Shown: positions 45,572 through 54,819 of the stretch, piece after piece
Layout: each line of letters begins with the position of its first letter
Position numbering within the stretch: position 1 is the stretch's first letter
Assembly (NCBI RefSeq): GCF_001718195.1
Contig: NZ_MCNV01000001.1
Coordinates: 682,001 to 746,000 of the forward strand
Direction: 5' to 3'
Length of the DNA: 64,000 nt
DNA from: Paraburkholderia nodosa
GTDB lineage: Bacteria; Pseudomonadota; Gammaproteobacteria; Burkholderiales; Burkholderiaceae
Program-made: the position numbers and the translations under genes
The notes under the pieces: generated by a model
What the model saw: only the letters and a program-made list of their open reading frames with translations
Database searches by the model: none
What the model was told of the DNA's origin: nothing

Positions 45572-45895
45572 TCACAACTGCGCGTTCATATGGGCGATAA
45601 ACGCCTCGATGACCGGCTCGTTGCGCTTGAAGAACACCCACTGCCCCACGCGTTTGGACGTGACGAGTCCCGCCTTCTGCAAAACGGCCAGATGCGCGGA
45701 CACCGTCGATTGCGAAAGCTCGCAATGCGCGTCGATCTTGCCCGCGCAAACGCCGTTTTCGAGCGGCAGCTCCTGGTCGCCAAAGTGCACCTGCGGCTCG
45801 CGCAGGCACGCAAGAATCTCGCGGCGCACCGGATTGGAGAGCGCCTTGCAGATCGCGTCGACGTCTAGAGCGGGAGTGGTAGGGGAATTCTTCAT
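45572..45895 (-). CDS. ArsR family transcriptional regulator
   Basis: This 107-residue regulator has the ArsR winged helix with recognition helix ELSQSTVSAHLAVLQKAGLV at about 59-78. It has four cysteines (two in ICKALS and ILACLR, two in NGVCAGKIDAHC), but not the CVC metal motif of ArsR itself, so thiol chemistry rather than arsenite binding is possible. A 20-base palindrome lies 30 bases before its start. It is followed by the flavin reductase gene. Confidence 0.88.
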   Translation of the reverse strand: MKNSPTTPALDVDAICKALSNPVRREILACLREPQVHFGDQELPLENGVCAGKIDAHCELSQSTVSAHLAVLQKAGLVTSKRVGQWVFFKRNEPVIEAFIAHMNAQL

Positions 45896-45924
45896 CGAGG
45901 CCGCATCGTAACTGTCCGAATCAT

Positions 45925-45944
45925 ATATCGGATTTCTACGATAT
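45925..45944. promoter_or_regulatory. Probable ArsR operator
   Basis: ATATCG (45925-45930) and CGATAT (45939-45944) are separated by GATTTCTA. The inverted repeat lies 30 bases upstream of the regulator start, the usual place for autoregulation. Confidence 0.55.
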
Positions 45945-46127
45945 GGGCGATGGCACTGATTTCAATAGGGTTGTCGGTACATCTCGCGTTCGCTCCCCGC
46001 TTTCGCGTGGTCTAGCGCGATGCAAAACACCGGGAAACAACGCCTGGCAGTCGGTAAATTCGCCGGCCCGAGCCCATTGCATCGCGTGGATCACCGCTGC
46101 GTTAGCAGCGACCCACACGCATTCGAT

Positions 46128-47408
46128 TCAAGCCGTCGCCTGCTGCGCAACCCTGGTCGTGACGCGCACGCGGCTCACATACGCCAGCGCGGACAAACTG
46201 ATCATGGCGGTCGCAATCAGCCAGTAACTCGGCGCGCTCTTCTCGCCGGTGGCGCTCAGCATCCACGTGACGATGGCTGGGGTAAAGCCGCCGAACACGG
46301 TCACGCCGATGTTGTAGCCGATCGACATGCCGGTGGCGCGCGTCGCGGCCGGGAAGATCTCGGCCATGAGCGCGGGCAGGGCGCCGAAATAGATCGACTT
46401 CAGCAGCGCGAGCCACGCAATCAGCACGAAGAGCGCAACCGCACTCGTACGGCCGGTCGCCCAGGCGAAGCCCGGGTACGCGCTCGCGAGGAAGAGCAGC
46501 GCGACACAAGTCATCTGCGTGCGCCGCCCGATGCGGTCGGACAGATGCCCCGCGAACGGCGTGACGACGGTGAGGATCACGCCGCCCGCCATCGTCGCCG
46601 CGAAGCCGGTTGCCGCAGGCAGATGCAACTGGCGGATCGCGAACGTGGGAATGTATTGCAGCAGATAGTTGACCGCCGTCGAGACAGTCATCAGGCCGAT
46701 CGCCGTGAGCACGAGCCGCTTTTGCTGGCCCAGCACTTCGCGCACGGGCGTTTCGGTACGCGCGCTGCGTTTGAAGTCCTCGGCGTCTTCAATGAAGCGG
46801 CGCAGATAGAGGCCCACCGGACCAATCAGTAATCCGAAAAAAAACGGCAGACGCCAGCCCCAGGCGGCGAGGTCGGCGGGCGCCATGAGGCGGGCGAGTC
46901 CATAGCCGAACGAGGCCGCGAGCAGCGTGGCGAGGCCTTGCGTCGCGAACTGCCAGCTCGCGAGAAAACCGCGACGGTGCGGCGCATGCTCGATCAGCAT
47001 GGCCGTGGACGCACCGAACTCGCCGCCCGCCGAAAAGCCCTGGATGAGCCGCGCGGCGAACACCGCGAGCGGCGCGGCAAGGCCTATCGTCGCGTAGTCG
47101 GGAATCAGCGCGATGATCGCCGTGCCGACCATCATGAGGCTGACCGAGAGCATCAGCGCGGCCTTGCGTCCGCTACGGTCGGCATAGGCGCCCAGTACTG
47201 CGCCGCCGAGCGGCCGCACGAGATACGATGCGCCGAAGGTGCCGAACGTGAGCAGCATCGAAACGGTCTCGTTGACCGCCGGAAAGAAGTGCTTGCCGAT
47301 GTACACCGCGAAGAACCCGTAAATGGCGATGTCGAACCATTCGAGCGCGTTGCCGGCGGAGGTGGCGATGACGAGCCTCGCAAGGCTCACGGGTTGTTTT
47401 GCGGACAT
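46128..47408 (-). CDS. MFS transporter of the metabolite:proton symporter family
   Basis: This 426-residue protein has 12 predicted membrane helices. The start SAGNALEWFDIAIYGFFAVYIG, the loop DRSGRKAAL after helix 2, RLIQGFSAGGEFG in helix 4 and HLSDRIGRRTQM in the second half mark the MHS branch (ProP/KgtP/ShiA-like) that takes up organic acids or betaines. It follows the M20 peptidase gene by 25 bases. Two ATG codons, at 47420 and 47408, are possible; AAAGG spacing favours the second slightly. Confidence 0.9.
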   Translation of the reverse strand: MSAKQPVSLARLVIATSAGNALEWFDIAIYGFFAVYIGKHFFPAVNETVSMLLTFGTFGASYLVRPLGGAVLGAYADRSGRKAALMLSVSLMMVGTAIIALIPDYATIGLAAPLAVFAARLIQGFSAGGEFGASTAMLIEHAPHRRGFLASWQFATQGLATLLAASFGYGLARLMAPADLAAWGWRLPFFFGLLIGPVGLYLRRFIEDAEDFKRSARTETPVREVLGQQKRLVLTAIGLMTVSTAVNYLLQYIPTFAIRQLHLPAATGFAATMAGGVILTVVTPFAGHLSDRIGRRTQMTCVALLFLASAYPGFAWATGRTSAVALFVLIAWLALLKSIYFGALPALMAEIFPAATRATGMSIGYNIGVTVFGGFTPAIVTWMLSATGEKSAPSYWLIATAMISLSALAYVSRVRVTTRVAQQATA

Positions 47409-47433
47409 GGCGGCATGCACCTTTATTGGGTCG

Positions 47434-48888
47434 TCAGGCGAAGGCGTCGGCGGGTTGCGTCGCGCGTGCTTGCGCTTGCGCCGATGCGCGGCTTGCGGCG
47501 AGACGCGCGGCGTCGTCGCCGAGGTCCCACCAGAGTCCGGCCATCACGGCGAGCGCCTCGCGTGCGACGGAGCCGAGCAGGTGTTCGTTCGGCGCGTGCT
47601 GCGCGCAGGCCGGATACGAGTGCGGAACCCAGAGCGTCGGCAGGCCGAGCGTGTACGCGAATACGTCGTTCGGCACCGTGCCGCCGAGGTTCGGCAACAG
47701 CGCCGGCTTCTTTCCGGTCGACGCGCGCAGCGAATCGAGCGCCCAGTGCACCCAGGCATCGTCGGGGTCGAGCCGCGTCGCGGCGGACGTCTGCGTGACG
47801 CGCACCTGCACATCGTCAAAGCCGAGCCGCGCGAAGTGCGCTTCGAGATGCTCGCCCACGCGCGCGGCGTCCGTGCCCACCACGAAGCGCAACTGGCAAG
47901 TGGCCTTGGCCGTGGGCGGGATCGCGTTGACGGGCGCGTCGGGGTTGCCGGTCTTGAACGCGAGCACTTCGAGTGTGTTCCAGGCGATCACGCGCTCGGT
48001 GGGCGTGAGGCCGGGCTCGCCCCACTCGGGATCGATCGCGGGGGCGTCGTCGTCGCCGCCGAGCACGATGTCGGCAAGCGCCTCGCGCACGCTTGCGGAC
48101 ACGGGCGGCGGACGCAGCCCGTCCACGGCGATGGCGCCGCGCCGGTCGACGAGGCTCGCGATCGCGTGCGACAGCACGATGGCTGGATTGCGCAGCGCGC
48201 CGCCCCAGTTGCCCGAGTGATGCGCACCGCGGCGCAGATCGACGAGCAGTTCGAACGTCACGCCGCCGCGCGAGCCGAGGAACAACGTGGGGCGTTCGGC
48301 CAGCACGCGGGGGCCGTCGGAGGCGATGAACACGTCCGCCGCAAGTGTGTCGCGATGGGCGGCGCACACGGCGTCGAGGCCCGGCGAGCCGATTTCCTCG
48401 CCGGTTTCGAAGATCACCTTCACGTTGTAGCCGAGCTTGCCGCCGCGCGCGTCCATCACCGCGGCGAGCGCGGCGAAGTTCACGGAGTGCTGGCCCTTGT
48501 TGTCGGCGGTGCCGCGGCCATACCAGCGGTCGCCTTCCACGGTGACGGTCCAGGGCGCGAGACCCTCGCGCCACTGCTCGTCGTAGCCGCGCACGACGTC
48601 GCCGTGGCCGTAGGTCAGCACACTCGGAAGCGCGGGGTCTTCGATGCGCTCGGCGATCAGAAACGGCGCGCGCGCGCCTGCGGGATTCTCGACCACGCGG
48701 CACGTGAAGCCGAGCGACGAGAGGGAGGGCATCACCTCGTCGGCGAGATAGGCGACGAGCGCGCGGGCCTGCTCGGGATTCTGGCTTTCGGTGCGAAAGC
48801 CCACGCGGCGCTGGAGGTCGGCGAAGAAAGCGCCGGAATCATAGACGCGCACGGCGCGGTCGATGGCGGTTTGTCGGGTCTCGTTCAA
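47434..48888 (-). CDS. M20 family metallopeptidase
   Basis: This 484-residue zinc hydrolase belongs to the M20 dipeptidase/deacylase family. Metal and catalytic residues are in LTYGHGDVV, GRGTADNKGQ (bridging Asp), FETGEEIGSPG (catalytic Glu pair) and the C-terminal CAQHAPNEH. A TTG at 48888 is the likely start, because AGGAG lies five to six bases upstream of it; an in-frame ATG at 48903 lacks a ribosome site and would place that AGGAG inside the gene. With the MFS gene it forms an import-and-hydrolysis pair. Confidence 0.87.
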   Translation of the reverse strand: MNETRQTAIDRAVRVYDSGAFFADLQRRVGFRTESQNPEQARALVAYLADEVMPSLSSLGFTCRVVENPAGARAPFLIAERIEDPALPSVLTYGHGDVVRGYDEQWREGLAPWTVTVEGDRWYGRGTADNKGQHSVNFAALAAVMDARGGKLGYNVKVIFETGEEIGSPGLDAVCAAHRDTLAADVFIASDGPRVLAERPTLFLGSRGGVTFELLVDLRRGAHHSGNWGGALRNPAIVLSHAIASLVDRRGAIAVDGLRPPPVSASVREALADIVLGGDDDAPAIDPEWGEPGLTPTERVIAWNTLEVLAFKTGNPDAPVNAIPPTAKATCQLRFVVGTDAARVGEHLEAHFARLGFDDVQVRVTQTSAATRLDPDDAWVHWALDSLRASTGKKPALLPNLGGTVPNDVFAYTLGLPTLWVPHSYPACAQHAPNEHLLGSVAREALAVMAGLWWDLGDDAARLAASRASAQAQARATQPADAFA

Positions 48889-48976
48889 AAGGGCTCCTCT
48901 CATGCCTGGGTGCAGGGAATGAAAGCAGTCTAGGAATGCCAAAAATTCGCAACAATTTCAAAATTTGCGGATAGCA

Positions 48977-48991
48977 TTGCCGAAACGGCAA
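48977..48991. promoter_or_regulatory. Probable LysR operator
   Basis: TTGCCG-AAA-CGGCAA is a perfect palindrome containing the T-N11-A core of LysR sites (T48978 to A48990). It lies between the divergent M20 peptidase and LysR genes. Two copies of CGCCCACTGA (49001-49010 and 49012-49021) follow in the LysR leader. Confidence 0.6.
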
Positions 48992-49033
48992 CACAAACAA
49001 CGCCCACTGAGCGCCCACTGAACGGATAAGCCG

Positions 49034-49933
49034 ATGCTTCATGGAATCGCCTTGCGCTACTTCGTCGAGGTCGCGCGCACCGGGTCGCTAGCCGCGGCCT
49101 CGGAGAACCTGCACGTCGCCGTCTCGGCGATCAGCCGGCAAATCAGCAAGCTGGAGGAGGACGTGGGGACGGCGCTCTTCGAGCGCATGCCGCGTGGGAT
49201 GGTGCTGACCGAATCGGGCGAGCGGCTGGCCGAGCACGCGCGGCGCGCGCTGCTGGAGGGTGACGCGGTGCTCGCCGAAATCGCCACGGCCAAGGCGCTC
49301 GGGCACGGCATCGTCCGAATCGGCTGCACGGAGGGCTTTACGCGCTCGTTTCTGCCCCACGTGCTCGCGCAGCATCACGCCGCCGCGCCGCACGTGCATT
49401 TCAATCTGCGCTCGGGTACGCCTTCGCAGGTCGAGCAGTGGGTGGCCACGGGCGAGGCGGACCTGGGGCTGGCGTTTTCGAGCGGAGACCCCGCGAAGGT
49501 CTACGTGCAGTACAGCGCACAGGCGCCGGTCTGCGCACTGCTCGATCCGGGGCATCCGCTGGCGCAGCGCCGCTCGCTCACGCTCGCGGACCTGCGCGAC
49601 TATCCCGTCGCGCTGCTCGAACGCGGCAACACGGCGCGCCAGCTATTCGACGAATGCTGCGCGCGGCACGGCATCAAGCTCGAACCCCTTCTCACGAGCA
49701 ACAATTCGAGCGCGCTGCACGCGTTCGCTGCGCTGGCGGGCGCGATCACACTCGGCAGCCGGCTCTCGCTGTCGGGACTCGCGGACGATCTTTCGCTGGT
49801 GGCGAAGCGCTTCGACGAACCGACGCTCAACCAGCGCAACCTGTGTGTGATGACGATGCGCGACCGGCGGCTTTCACGCCCCATCGAAGGGGTACTGAGG
49901 GCGCTGATCGGTGCAATCGAACGAGCGTTGTGA
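49034..49933 (+). CDS. LysR family transcriptional regulator
   Basis: This 299-residue regulator has the winged helix RTGSLAAASENLHVAVSAISRQI (about 15-37, landmarks SLAAASENLHV and SAISRQISKLEE) and a LysR substrate domain. It diverges from the M20 peptidase/MFS operon, with a palindrome between, so it probably controls that operon. CGGATAAG-type weak ribosome site. Confidence 0.9.
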   Translation: MLHGIALRYFVEVARTGSLAAASENLHVAVSAISRQISKLEEDVGTALFERMPRGMVLTESGERLAEHARRALLEGDAVLAEIATAKALGHGIVRIGCTEGFTRSFLPHVLAQHHAAAPHVHFNLRSGTPSQVEQWVATGEADLGLAFSSGDPAKVYVQYSAQAPVCALLDPGHPLAQRRSLTLADLRDYPVALLERGNTARQLFDECCARHGIKLEPLLTSNNSSALHAFAALAGAITLGSRLSLSGLADDLSLVAKRFDEPTLNQRNLCVMTMRDRRLSRPIEGVLRALIGAIERAL

Positions 49934-49945
49934 CGGCCCGGCGCC

Positions 49946-50527
49946 TCAGCGCTTGCCCGCGCGCCCCGTCATGCGTCCCAGGATGTCCACGCGCTGCACC
50001 AGTTGATGGTAGATCACCGCGAGCACGTGCCCGGCGATCAGTACGTACGTCAGGTACGCCAGCCAATAGTGGATCTTCGAGCCGAGATGGCCGAGCGCCT
50101 TGTCTGCCGGCACGACGGCGGGGACCTGATACAGCCAGAACCAGTTCACCGGATGGCCGCCGCCATACGAGTTGATATATCCACTGATCGGCATGGCAAA
50201 GAGAATCAGATACAGCAGGCCATGGCCGATATGCGCGAGCTTCTGCTCGAACGCTGGAATGCGTTGCGGCAGCGGCGGCGCATTGCCCGCAAGCCGCGTC
50301 ACCACGCGGATCAGCGTGAGCAGCAGGACGGTCAGGCCAATCGATTTGTGGAAATTCACCCAACTGCCGTGCGACGGGTCATGACGGTCCATCGTCGTCA
50401 TGTACCACGCCACCGGGATCACTACGAACATGCATAGCGCGCTCAGCCAGTGCAGCACGCGCAGCGTCAAGCCATAGGTGGGACGTGCGAACGACAACGC
50501 AGAAACGGATTGCGGGCTTCGGGACAT
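49946..50527 (-). CDS. Cytochrome b561 family protein
   Basis: This 193-residue membrane protein has four helices with histidines placed to bind two haems: TLRVLHWLSALCM (helix 1), FHKSIGLTVLLL (helix 2), LAHIGHGLLYLIL (helix 3) and IHYWLAYLTYVLIAGHVLAV (helix 4, at the 20-residue limit). Family members pass electrons between quinol and periplasmic or superoxide-linked acceptors. It converges with the LysR gene, 12 bases apart. Confidence 0.9.
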   Translation of the reverse strand: MSRSPQSVSALSFARPTYGLTLRVLHWLSALCMFVVIPVAWYMTTMDRHDPSHGSWVNFHKSIGLTVLLLTLIRVVTRLAGNAPPLPQRIPAFEQKLAHIGHGLLYLILFAMPISGYINSYGGGHPVNWFWLYQVPAVVPADKALGHLGSKIHYWLAYLTYVLIAGHVLAVIYHQLVQRVDILGRMTGRAGKR

Positions 50528-50689
50528 GGTAGAGGGCCTTTTCGCGATCGAATTGACCTAGCCTGCCACAAAAACAGCACTGCGGAACATCCCCGGGCGA
50601 TGCAGTTTTGTTAGGTCCCGTTACAACGGCTGGCGTCAAAATGACATTGGATGATAAGTCAACCATAATTCCTCAATGGATTTCCCTTA

Positions 50690-50716
50690 TCTAGCTGCCG
50701 GTACGCCTGCCGATAA
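50690..50716 (+). promoter_or_regulatory. Candidate FliA (sigma-28) promoter of the second chemoreceptor
   Basis: GCCGATAA (50709-50716) is identical to the sigma-28 -10 consensus. Eleven bases upstream the -35 position reads TCTAGCTG (50690-50697), which matches TAAAGTTT at only four of eight positions. It lies 75 bases before the chemoreceptor ATG. Confidence 0.55.
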
Positions 50717-50790
50717 CTGCGTAATGTGATTCGGCCTGTCTGCCTCACTCTGGCCATAAGTTGCATTGTCAATCAGGAGTCGAGAATTCC

Positions 50791-52272
50791 ATGCCCAGCA
50801 ATTTCGCAGAAGCCCCGTTTGGCGAGGCCTACGCCCCAGCCAATGCCGCTCGACGGGTAGCGGCCGTCGAAAGCCCGCTCATGAACGCGCGCAAACGAGC
50901 CGACAGGGCTTGCGCGCTGGTCAACTGGATTCTTCTGGCGGGCGCCTTGGGGATCGGCTTGCACTTCGACGCGCTCACGCCCGTGCTCGTCGTCGGGTTG
51001 CCGCTAGCGCTCGTTTCCACGGCGCTCGCGCTTGCGTTGCCGGGGCTCAAGATCACCAGAATGGGTTCCGCGCTCACCTTCATGGGCGGCGCGGCCCTAC
51101 TGATCGACGTGGGAGGCGGGCAGGACGAGTTTCACTTCGTCGTGTTCATCCTGCTCTCGCTGCTGCTCGCCTATCGCGACGTGCAGGTGGTGCTGCTCGC
51201 TACCGGCTTCATCTCCATCCAGCAACTCGCGTTCAACTATTTTCAGGCTTGGGGCTGGCCGGTCAGGGTCTATTCGCAGACGGGCTTCGACGTCGTGGCG
51301 CAGCACTGGGCGTTTCTCTGGCTGCAAACCTTGTTCATCGCGGCGATTTCGGCGCGCCAGGAGCGCGACGCAAACATCGCGGGCGAACTCGCGGCCATGT
51401 CGGAGGGGATCGGCCAGGCCTCGGGTTACATCACGCTGGGCGAGCAAACGAGCCGGCCCGCGAGCGATGTGGCCGGGGCATTCCACGCCACGCTCGCTGC
51501 CGTGCGTAAAACGCTGCTGCAGGTGCGCGACAGCGTGAGTGAAGTTTCGGAGTCCGTAGCAGGAACCAGCGCGCGTAACGCCGTCCTTTCCGAGCGGACC
51601 GAGCAACAGCGCCATTCTCTGGAAGGCATGGTCGCGGCGATGGAGCAGCTCAAGCAAAGCGTGCATGAGAGCGTCGATCACGCAATGGCGGCGAGCGAGC
51701 TGGCGGGCTCCGCGAGCGAAGTCGCGACCCAGGGGCGCGGGGCGATCAAGGCGGTGATCGATACGATGGGCGACATTTATCGTTCGTGCGAACGCATTAC
51801 CGACATCATCGGCGTGATCGACGGCATCGCGTTCCAGACCAACATTCTCGCGCTCAACGCGTCGGTCGAGGCCGCGCGCGCGGGCGATCAGGGGCGGGGA
51901 TTCGGCGTGGTGGCGGAGGAGGTCCGCACGCTGGCCCAGCGCAGCGCCTCGGCTGCGAAGGAGATCCGGGCGCTGATCGGGGAGTCGGTCGAGCGCGCAC
52001 GGACGGGCAACGGTCTCGTCGAAAGCGCGGGCAATACGGTGGGCGAGGTGCTCGAAAGCGTCACGCGTCTGTCGGCCATCGTTCACGAAATGGCGACGGC
52101 CACCGGCGCTCAGCGCGCGGGCATCGACCAGCTGGGCGAGAACATCGCCCACATCGACGCGGCGATACGAGAAAACGCGGCGCATGTCGCCGACACGGTG
52201 GAGCAGGTCGAGCAGCAGCATCGCCAGACGGCCTTGCTCGCCAGCGCGGTCAAGGTGTTCAGACTGGATTGA
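50791..52272 (+). CDS. Methyl-accepting chemotaxis protein with membrane-embedded sensor region
   Basis: This 493-residue chemoreceptor has five or six closely spaced hydrophobic segments at about 45-200 instead of a periplasmic sensor domain. There is no obvious HAMP domain. The signalling part follows, with the conserved tip [19 protein letters not shown] and the preceding [21 protein letters not shown] sensor within the membrane could respond to energy state or a lipid-soluble signal; that is inference. The ATG follows CAGGAG. Confidence 0.9.
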   Translation: MPSNFAEAPFGEAYAPANAARRVAAVESPLMNARKRADRACALVNWILLAGALGIGLHFDALTPVLVVGLPLALVSTALALALPGLKITRMGSALTFMGGAALLIDVGGGQDEFHFVVFILLSLLLAYRDVQVVLLATGFISIQQLAFNYFQAWGWPVRVYSQTGFDVVAQHWAFLWLQTLFIAAISARQERDANIAGELAAMSEGIGQASGYITLGEQTSRPASDVAGAFHATLAAVRKTLLQVRDSVSEVSESVAGTSARNAVLSERTEQQRHSLEGMVAAMEQLKQSVHESVDHAMAASELAGSASEVATQGRGAIKAVIDTMGDIYRSCERITDIIGVIDGIAFQTNILALNASVEAARAGDQGRGFGVVAEEVRTLAQRSASAAKEIRALIGESVERARTGNGLVESAGNTVGEVLESVTRLSAIVHEMATATGAQRAGIDQLGENIAHIDAAIRENAAHVADTVEQVEQQHRQTALLASAVKVFRLD

Positions 52273-52416
52273 GCGGCGTCGCGACGCGTTTTCGGGGCGC
52301 GACCCGAAGAAGACCATTTTGTTACACCTCTTACGGCGCTTGGCCTCCGGCGTTACAAAGCCCTTTCACGTTGGCCGCTATACTCGGTTCCGTCTCAAAA
52401 ACGTAAGAGAACAACT

Positions 52417-52851
52417 ATGTCGAAGAAAATCATCCAGATGGTTGCCGTTGCTGCGCTGACTGCTGCAGCCTCGCTGCCGGCGCTCGCCGGCGATATGAAC
52501 AACGCACTGGGTGGCGCGCTGGGCGGCGTCGCCGGCGCGGCTCTGGGCGGCGCCGTGGGCGGCAGCACCGGCGCGGTGATCGGCGGCGCGGTGGGCGGCG
52601 GCGCGGGTGGCGCAGTCACCTCGAATCGTCGCGAACGCACGGGCGCCATCATCGGCGGCGCGCTCGGCGGCGGCGCTGGCACTGCCGCGGGCAATGCCAT
52701 GGGCGGCCGCACCGGCGGCCTGATCGGCGCGGCCGTGGGCGGCGGCGCGGGTTCGGCGCTCGGCGGCAATGTCTCGCGATCGAACTCGTACGCCGACGAC
52801 TATTCGCGCGGCTATCACGGCAAGCACCACAAGCACCGTCACTACGACTAA
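52417..52851 (+). CDS. Exported glycine-zipper protein
   Basis: This 144-residue protein has a signal peptide (about 1-25) and then long Gly/Ala repeats of the glycine-zipper type (GGALGGVAGAALGGAVGG and GGALGGGAGTAAGNAMGG), ending in a His/Tyr-rich tail (HGKHHKHRHYD). Such proteins sit in the outer membrane or periplasm; the function of this one is not known. A short basic loop, SNRRERT, divides the two repeat blocks. Confidence 0.85.
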   Translation: MSKKIIQMVAVAALTAAASLPALAGDMNNALGGALGGVAGAALGGAVGGSTGAVIGGAVGGGAGGAVTSNRRERTGAIIGGALGGGAGTAAGNAMGGRTGGLIGAAVGGGAGSALGGNVSRSNSYADDYSRGYHGKHHKHRHYD

Positions 52852-53053
52852 GCACAGCTTGCCGGGCGCAACGGCTAAGCGCCGCTGCGCCTCGTCATTT
52901 CGCGCCGCTGTATCCCGCGGCGCTCGCCGGGCCGTTCTGGCCCGCGCGCAACTCCCTCCCTGCTTATGCTAGATCGCATCCGGGTGCCTGGCCGCGTTGG
53001 CTTCGTGCTGTTTGATTCGGTATGGCAGGCGATTTCCCCGGTATCGGTGAACG

Positions 53054-53740
53054 TCAATCCTGTCGCGGTTTGCGGCGCCACGAGCCATGTGGCAGTTCCT
53101 TGTGTCGCTCGGCCGCGGTGAGCGCGGCGCGCAGTTGCGTCTGGTTAAGCGGAATGCAATAGGCCGGTTTCGCGCGCTCGAAACGCCAGCTGTCGGCAAG
53201 CGAACCTGCGTCGAGCACATCGAAATCGAGCTGTGCGTGCAGCGCGGCCACGAGCGCCTTCGCCGCTTCGTCGTCTGCCGCGACGGGTAGCGCGCGCCGT
53301 CCGCCTTCAACAGGCGGCCGCTCTTCGCGCGGCAGGTCGTACGCAAGAATCGCACTGAACGCCTTGACCACCCGTGCGCCATTCAACTGCTGCGCAACGC
53401 GTTCGCTCGTCGCCTCGCGGTGTTCGTCGAACGCGGCAATGGCACCGTCGCGGGCCGGATAGTAATTCATGGTGTCGATGACGACTTTGCCGGCGAGCGA
53501 TTTGACCGGTATCTCGCCAAGCGCGGCCAGAGGCAGCGCCGCGATCACGATTTCGCCGAACGCCGCGGCTTGCTCCAGCGTGCCGATTTCGCAGCCCAGC
53601 GCCGCCGCCTCTGCCGCGCGCACCTTCGGATCACGCGACGAGAGCATCACTTCATGCCCCGCCTGTGCGAGCAGTTTGCCCAGCGTCGAGCCGATCTCGC
53701 CCGCGCCGAGAATGCCGACAGCCAATCGATGTTCGTTCAT
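53054..53740 (-). CDS. NAD(P)-binding oxidoreductase of the F420-dependent reductase-like family
   Basis: This 228-residue protein has a Rossmann fold with GILGAGEIGSTLGKLLAQAGHEV at the start (landmark GAGEIGSTLG, residues 12-21) followed by SSRDP, which suggests NADP binding. It resembles NADPH-dependent F420 reductases and small ketoreductase-like proteins of proteobacteria that lack F420. It diverges from the broken LysR gene 103 bases away, which was probably its regulator. Confidence 0.82.
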   Translation of the reverse strand: MNEHRLAVGILGAGEIGSTLGKLLAQAGHEVMLSSRDPKVRAAEAAALGCEIGTLEQAAAFGEIVIAALPLAALGEIPVKSLAGKVVIDTMNYYPARDGAIAAFDEHREATSERVAQQLNGARVVKAFSAILAYDLPREERPPVEGGRRALPVAADDEAAKALVAALHAQLDFDVLDAGSLADSWRFERAKPAYCIPLNQTQLRAALTAAERHKELPHGSWRRKPRQD

Positions 53741-53843
53741 GGGAAGCCCCGTGGTTTGCAATGGAGCCTCCAGCGTAGCGCCGAAACTGTCATGCGATAA
53801 TCGGACACCCGGGTGAAACACTTGAAACGTGGGATTTCCAATC

Positions 53844-54814
53844 GTGGACAAATTGACCAGCATGACCGTGTTCGTGAAGACCGCCGAATCCGGATCGTTC
53901 ACGGCGGCGGCACGCATGCTCGCGATGACGCCGCAGATGGCGGGCAAGCACGTCGACGCGCTGGAAAAGACGCTAGGCGTGCGGCTGCTGCAGCGCTCGA
54001 CGCGCAAGCACGCGCTCACAGAGGCCGGCCGCGCCTATTTCGAAGCCTGCCGCCGTGTGCTCGAAGAGGCGGCCGCCGCGGAGGCCGTCGCGCTCGCGCA
54101 GACCGGCCACCCGCAAGGCACGCTGCGCGTGACGGCGCCCGTCTCGTTCGGCGCTTTCCGGCTTGCGCATGAAATCAAGGCTTTTCTCTCGGATTGCCCG
54201 GACGTGAAAGTCGATCTCGTGCTGAGCGATCGGCAATTCGACCTCTTGCAAGATGGTTTCGATGTCGCGTTTCGTATCGGCGCGCTGCCCGACTCGCAAC
54301 TGGTCGCGCGGCCGCTCGCGCCCTATCGGCTCGTGCCGTGTGCCGCGCCGGCCTATCTCGCCGCGCACGGAACGCCGGCGCATCCGCGCGAACTCGCGCA
54401 GCACGTGTGCCTCGATTACGCATTCGACAGCTTTCCGGCGCCCCAAACGTGGATCTTCAAGGACGGCGACACGCAGATCGAAGTCGAGCCGCGCGGCCAA
54501 CTGCGCAGCAACGACACCCGCGCGTTGGTCTCGGCGGCGGAGGCGGGAGTGGGATCGTGCTGGCGGGCGAGCCGAACCTCGCGCCTTCGGTGGCGGCGGG
54601 GCGGCTCGTGCCGCTGCTCGAGGCGTATGCCGCGCCGGTACGGCCCATGCATCTGCTTTACGCGGATCGCCGCGCGCAGGCTCCCAAGCAGCGCGCGTTC
54701 GTGGCGTGGGCGCTGGCGTGCTTTGGCGAAGCGGGCAGCGTCGCCGGCGCGCGGGCGCCCGCGTCCCCGCTCGTTCGTCGTTCGGCGCGCAAGCCGCGCA
54801 CCGAACGCACATAG
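53844..54814 (+). pseudogene. LysR family regulator broken by a frameshift
   Basis: The first 235 or so residues, from a GTG at 53844 (DKLTSMTVFVKTAESGSFT), read as a normal LysR regulator up to SAAEAGVG. There the frame turns into an Arg/Cys-rich nonsense tail ending at 54848. In the frame one base over, IVLAGEPNLAPSVAAGRLVPLLE continues the family sequence (landmark GEPNLAPSVAAGRLVPLL) and ends at 54814. One base is missing in the GGG at 54551-54553. It may be a true mutation or a sequencing error in a G run. Confidence 0.8.
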
Positions 54815-54819
54815 CGTGA

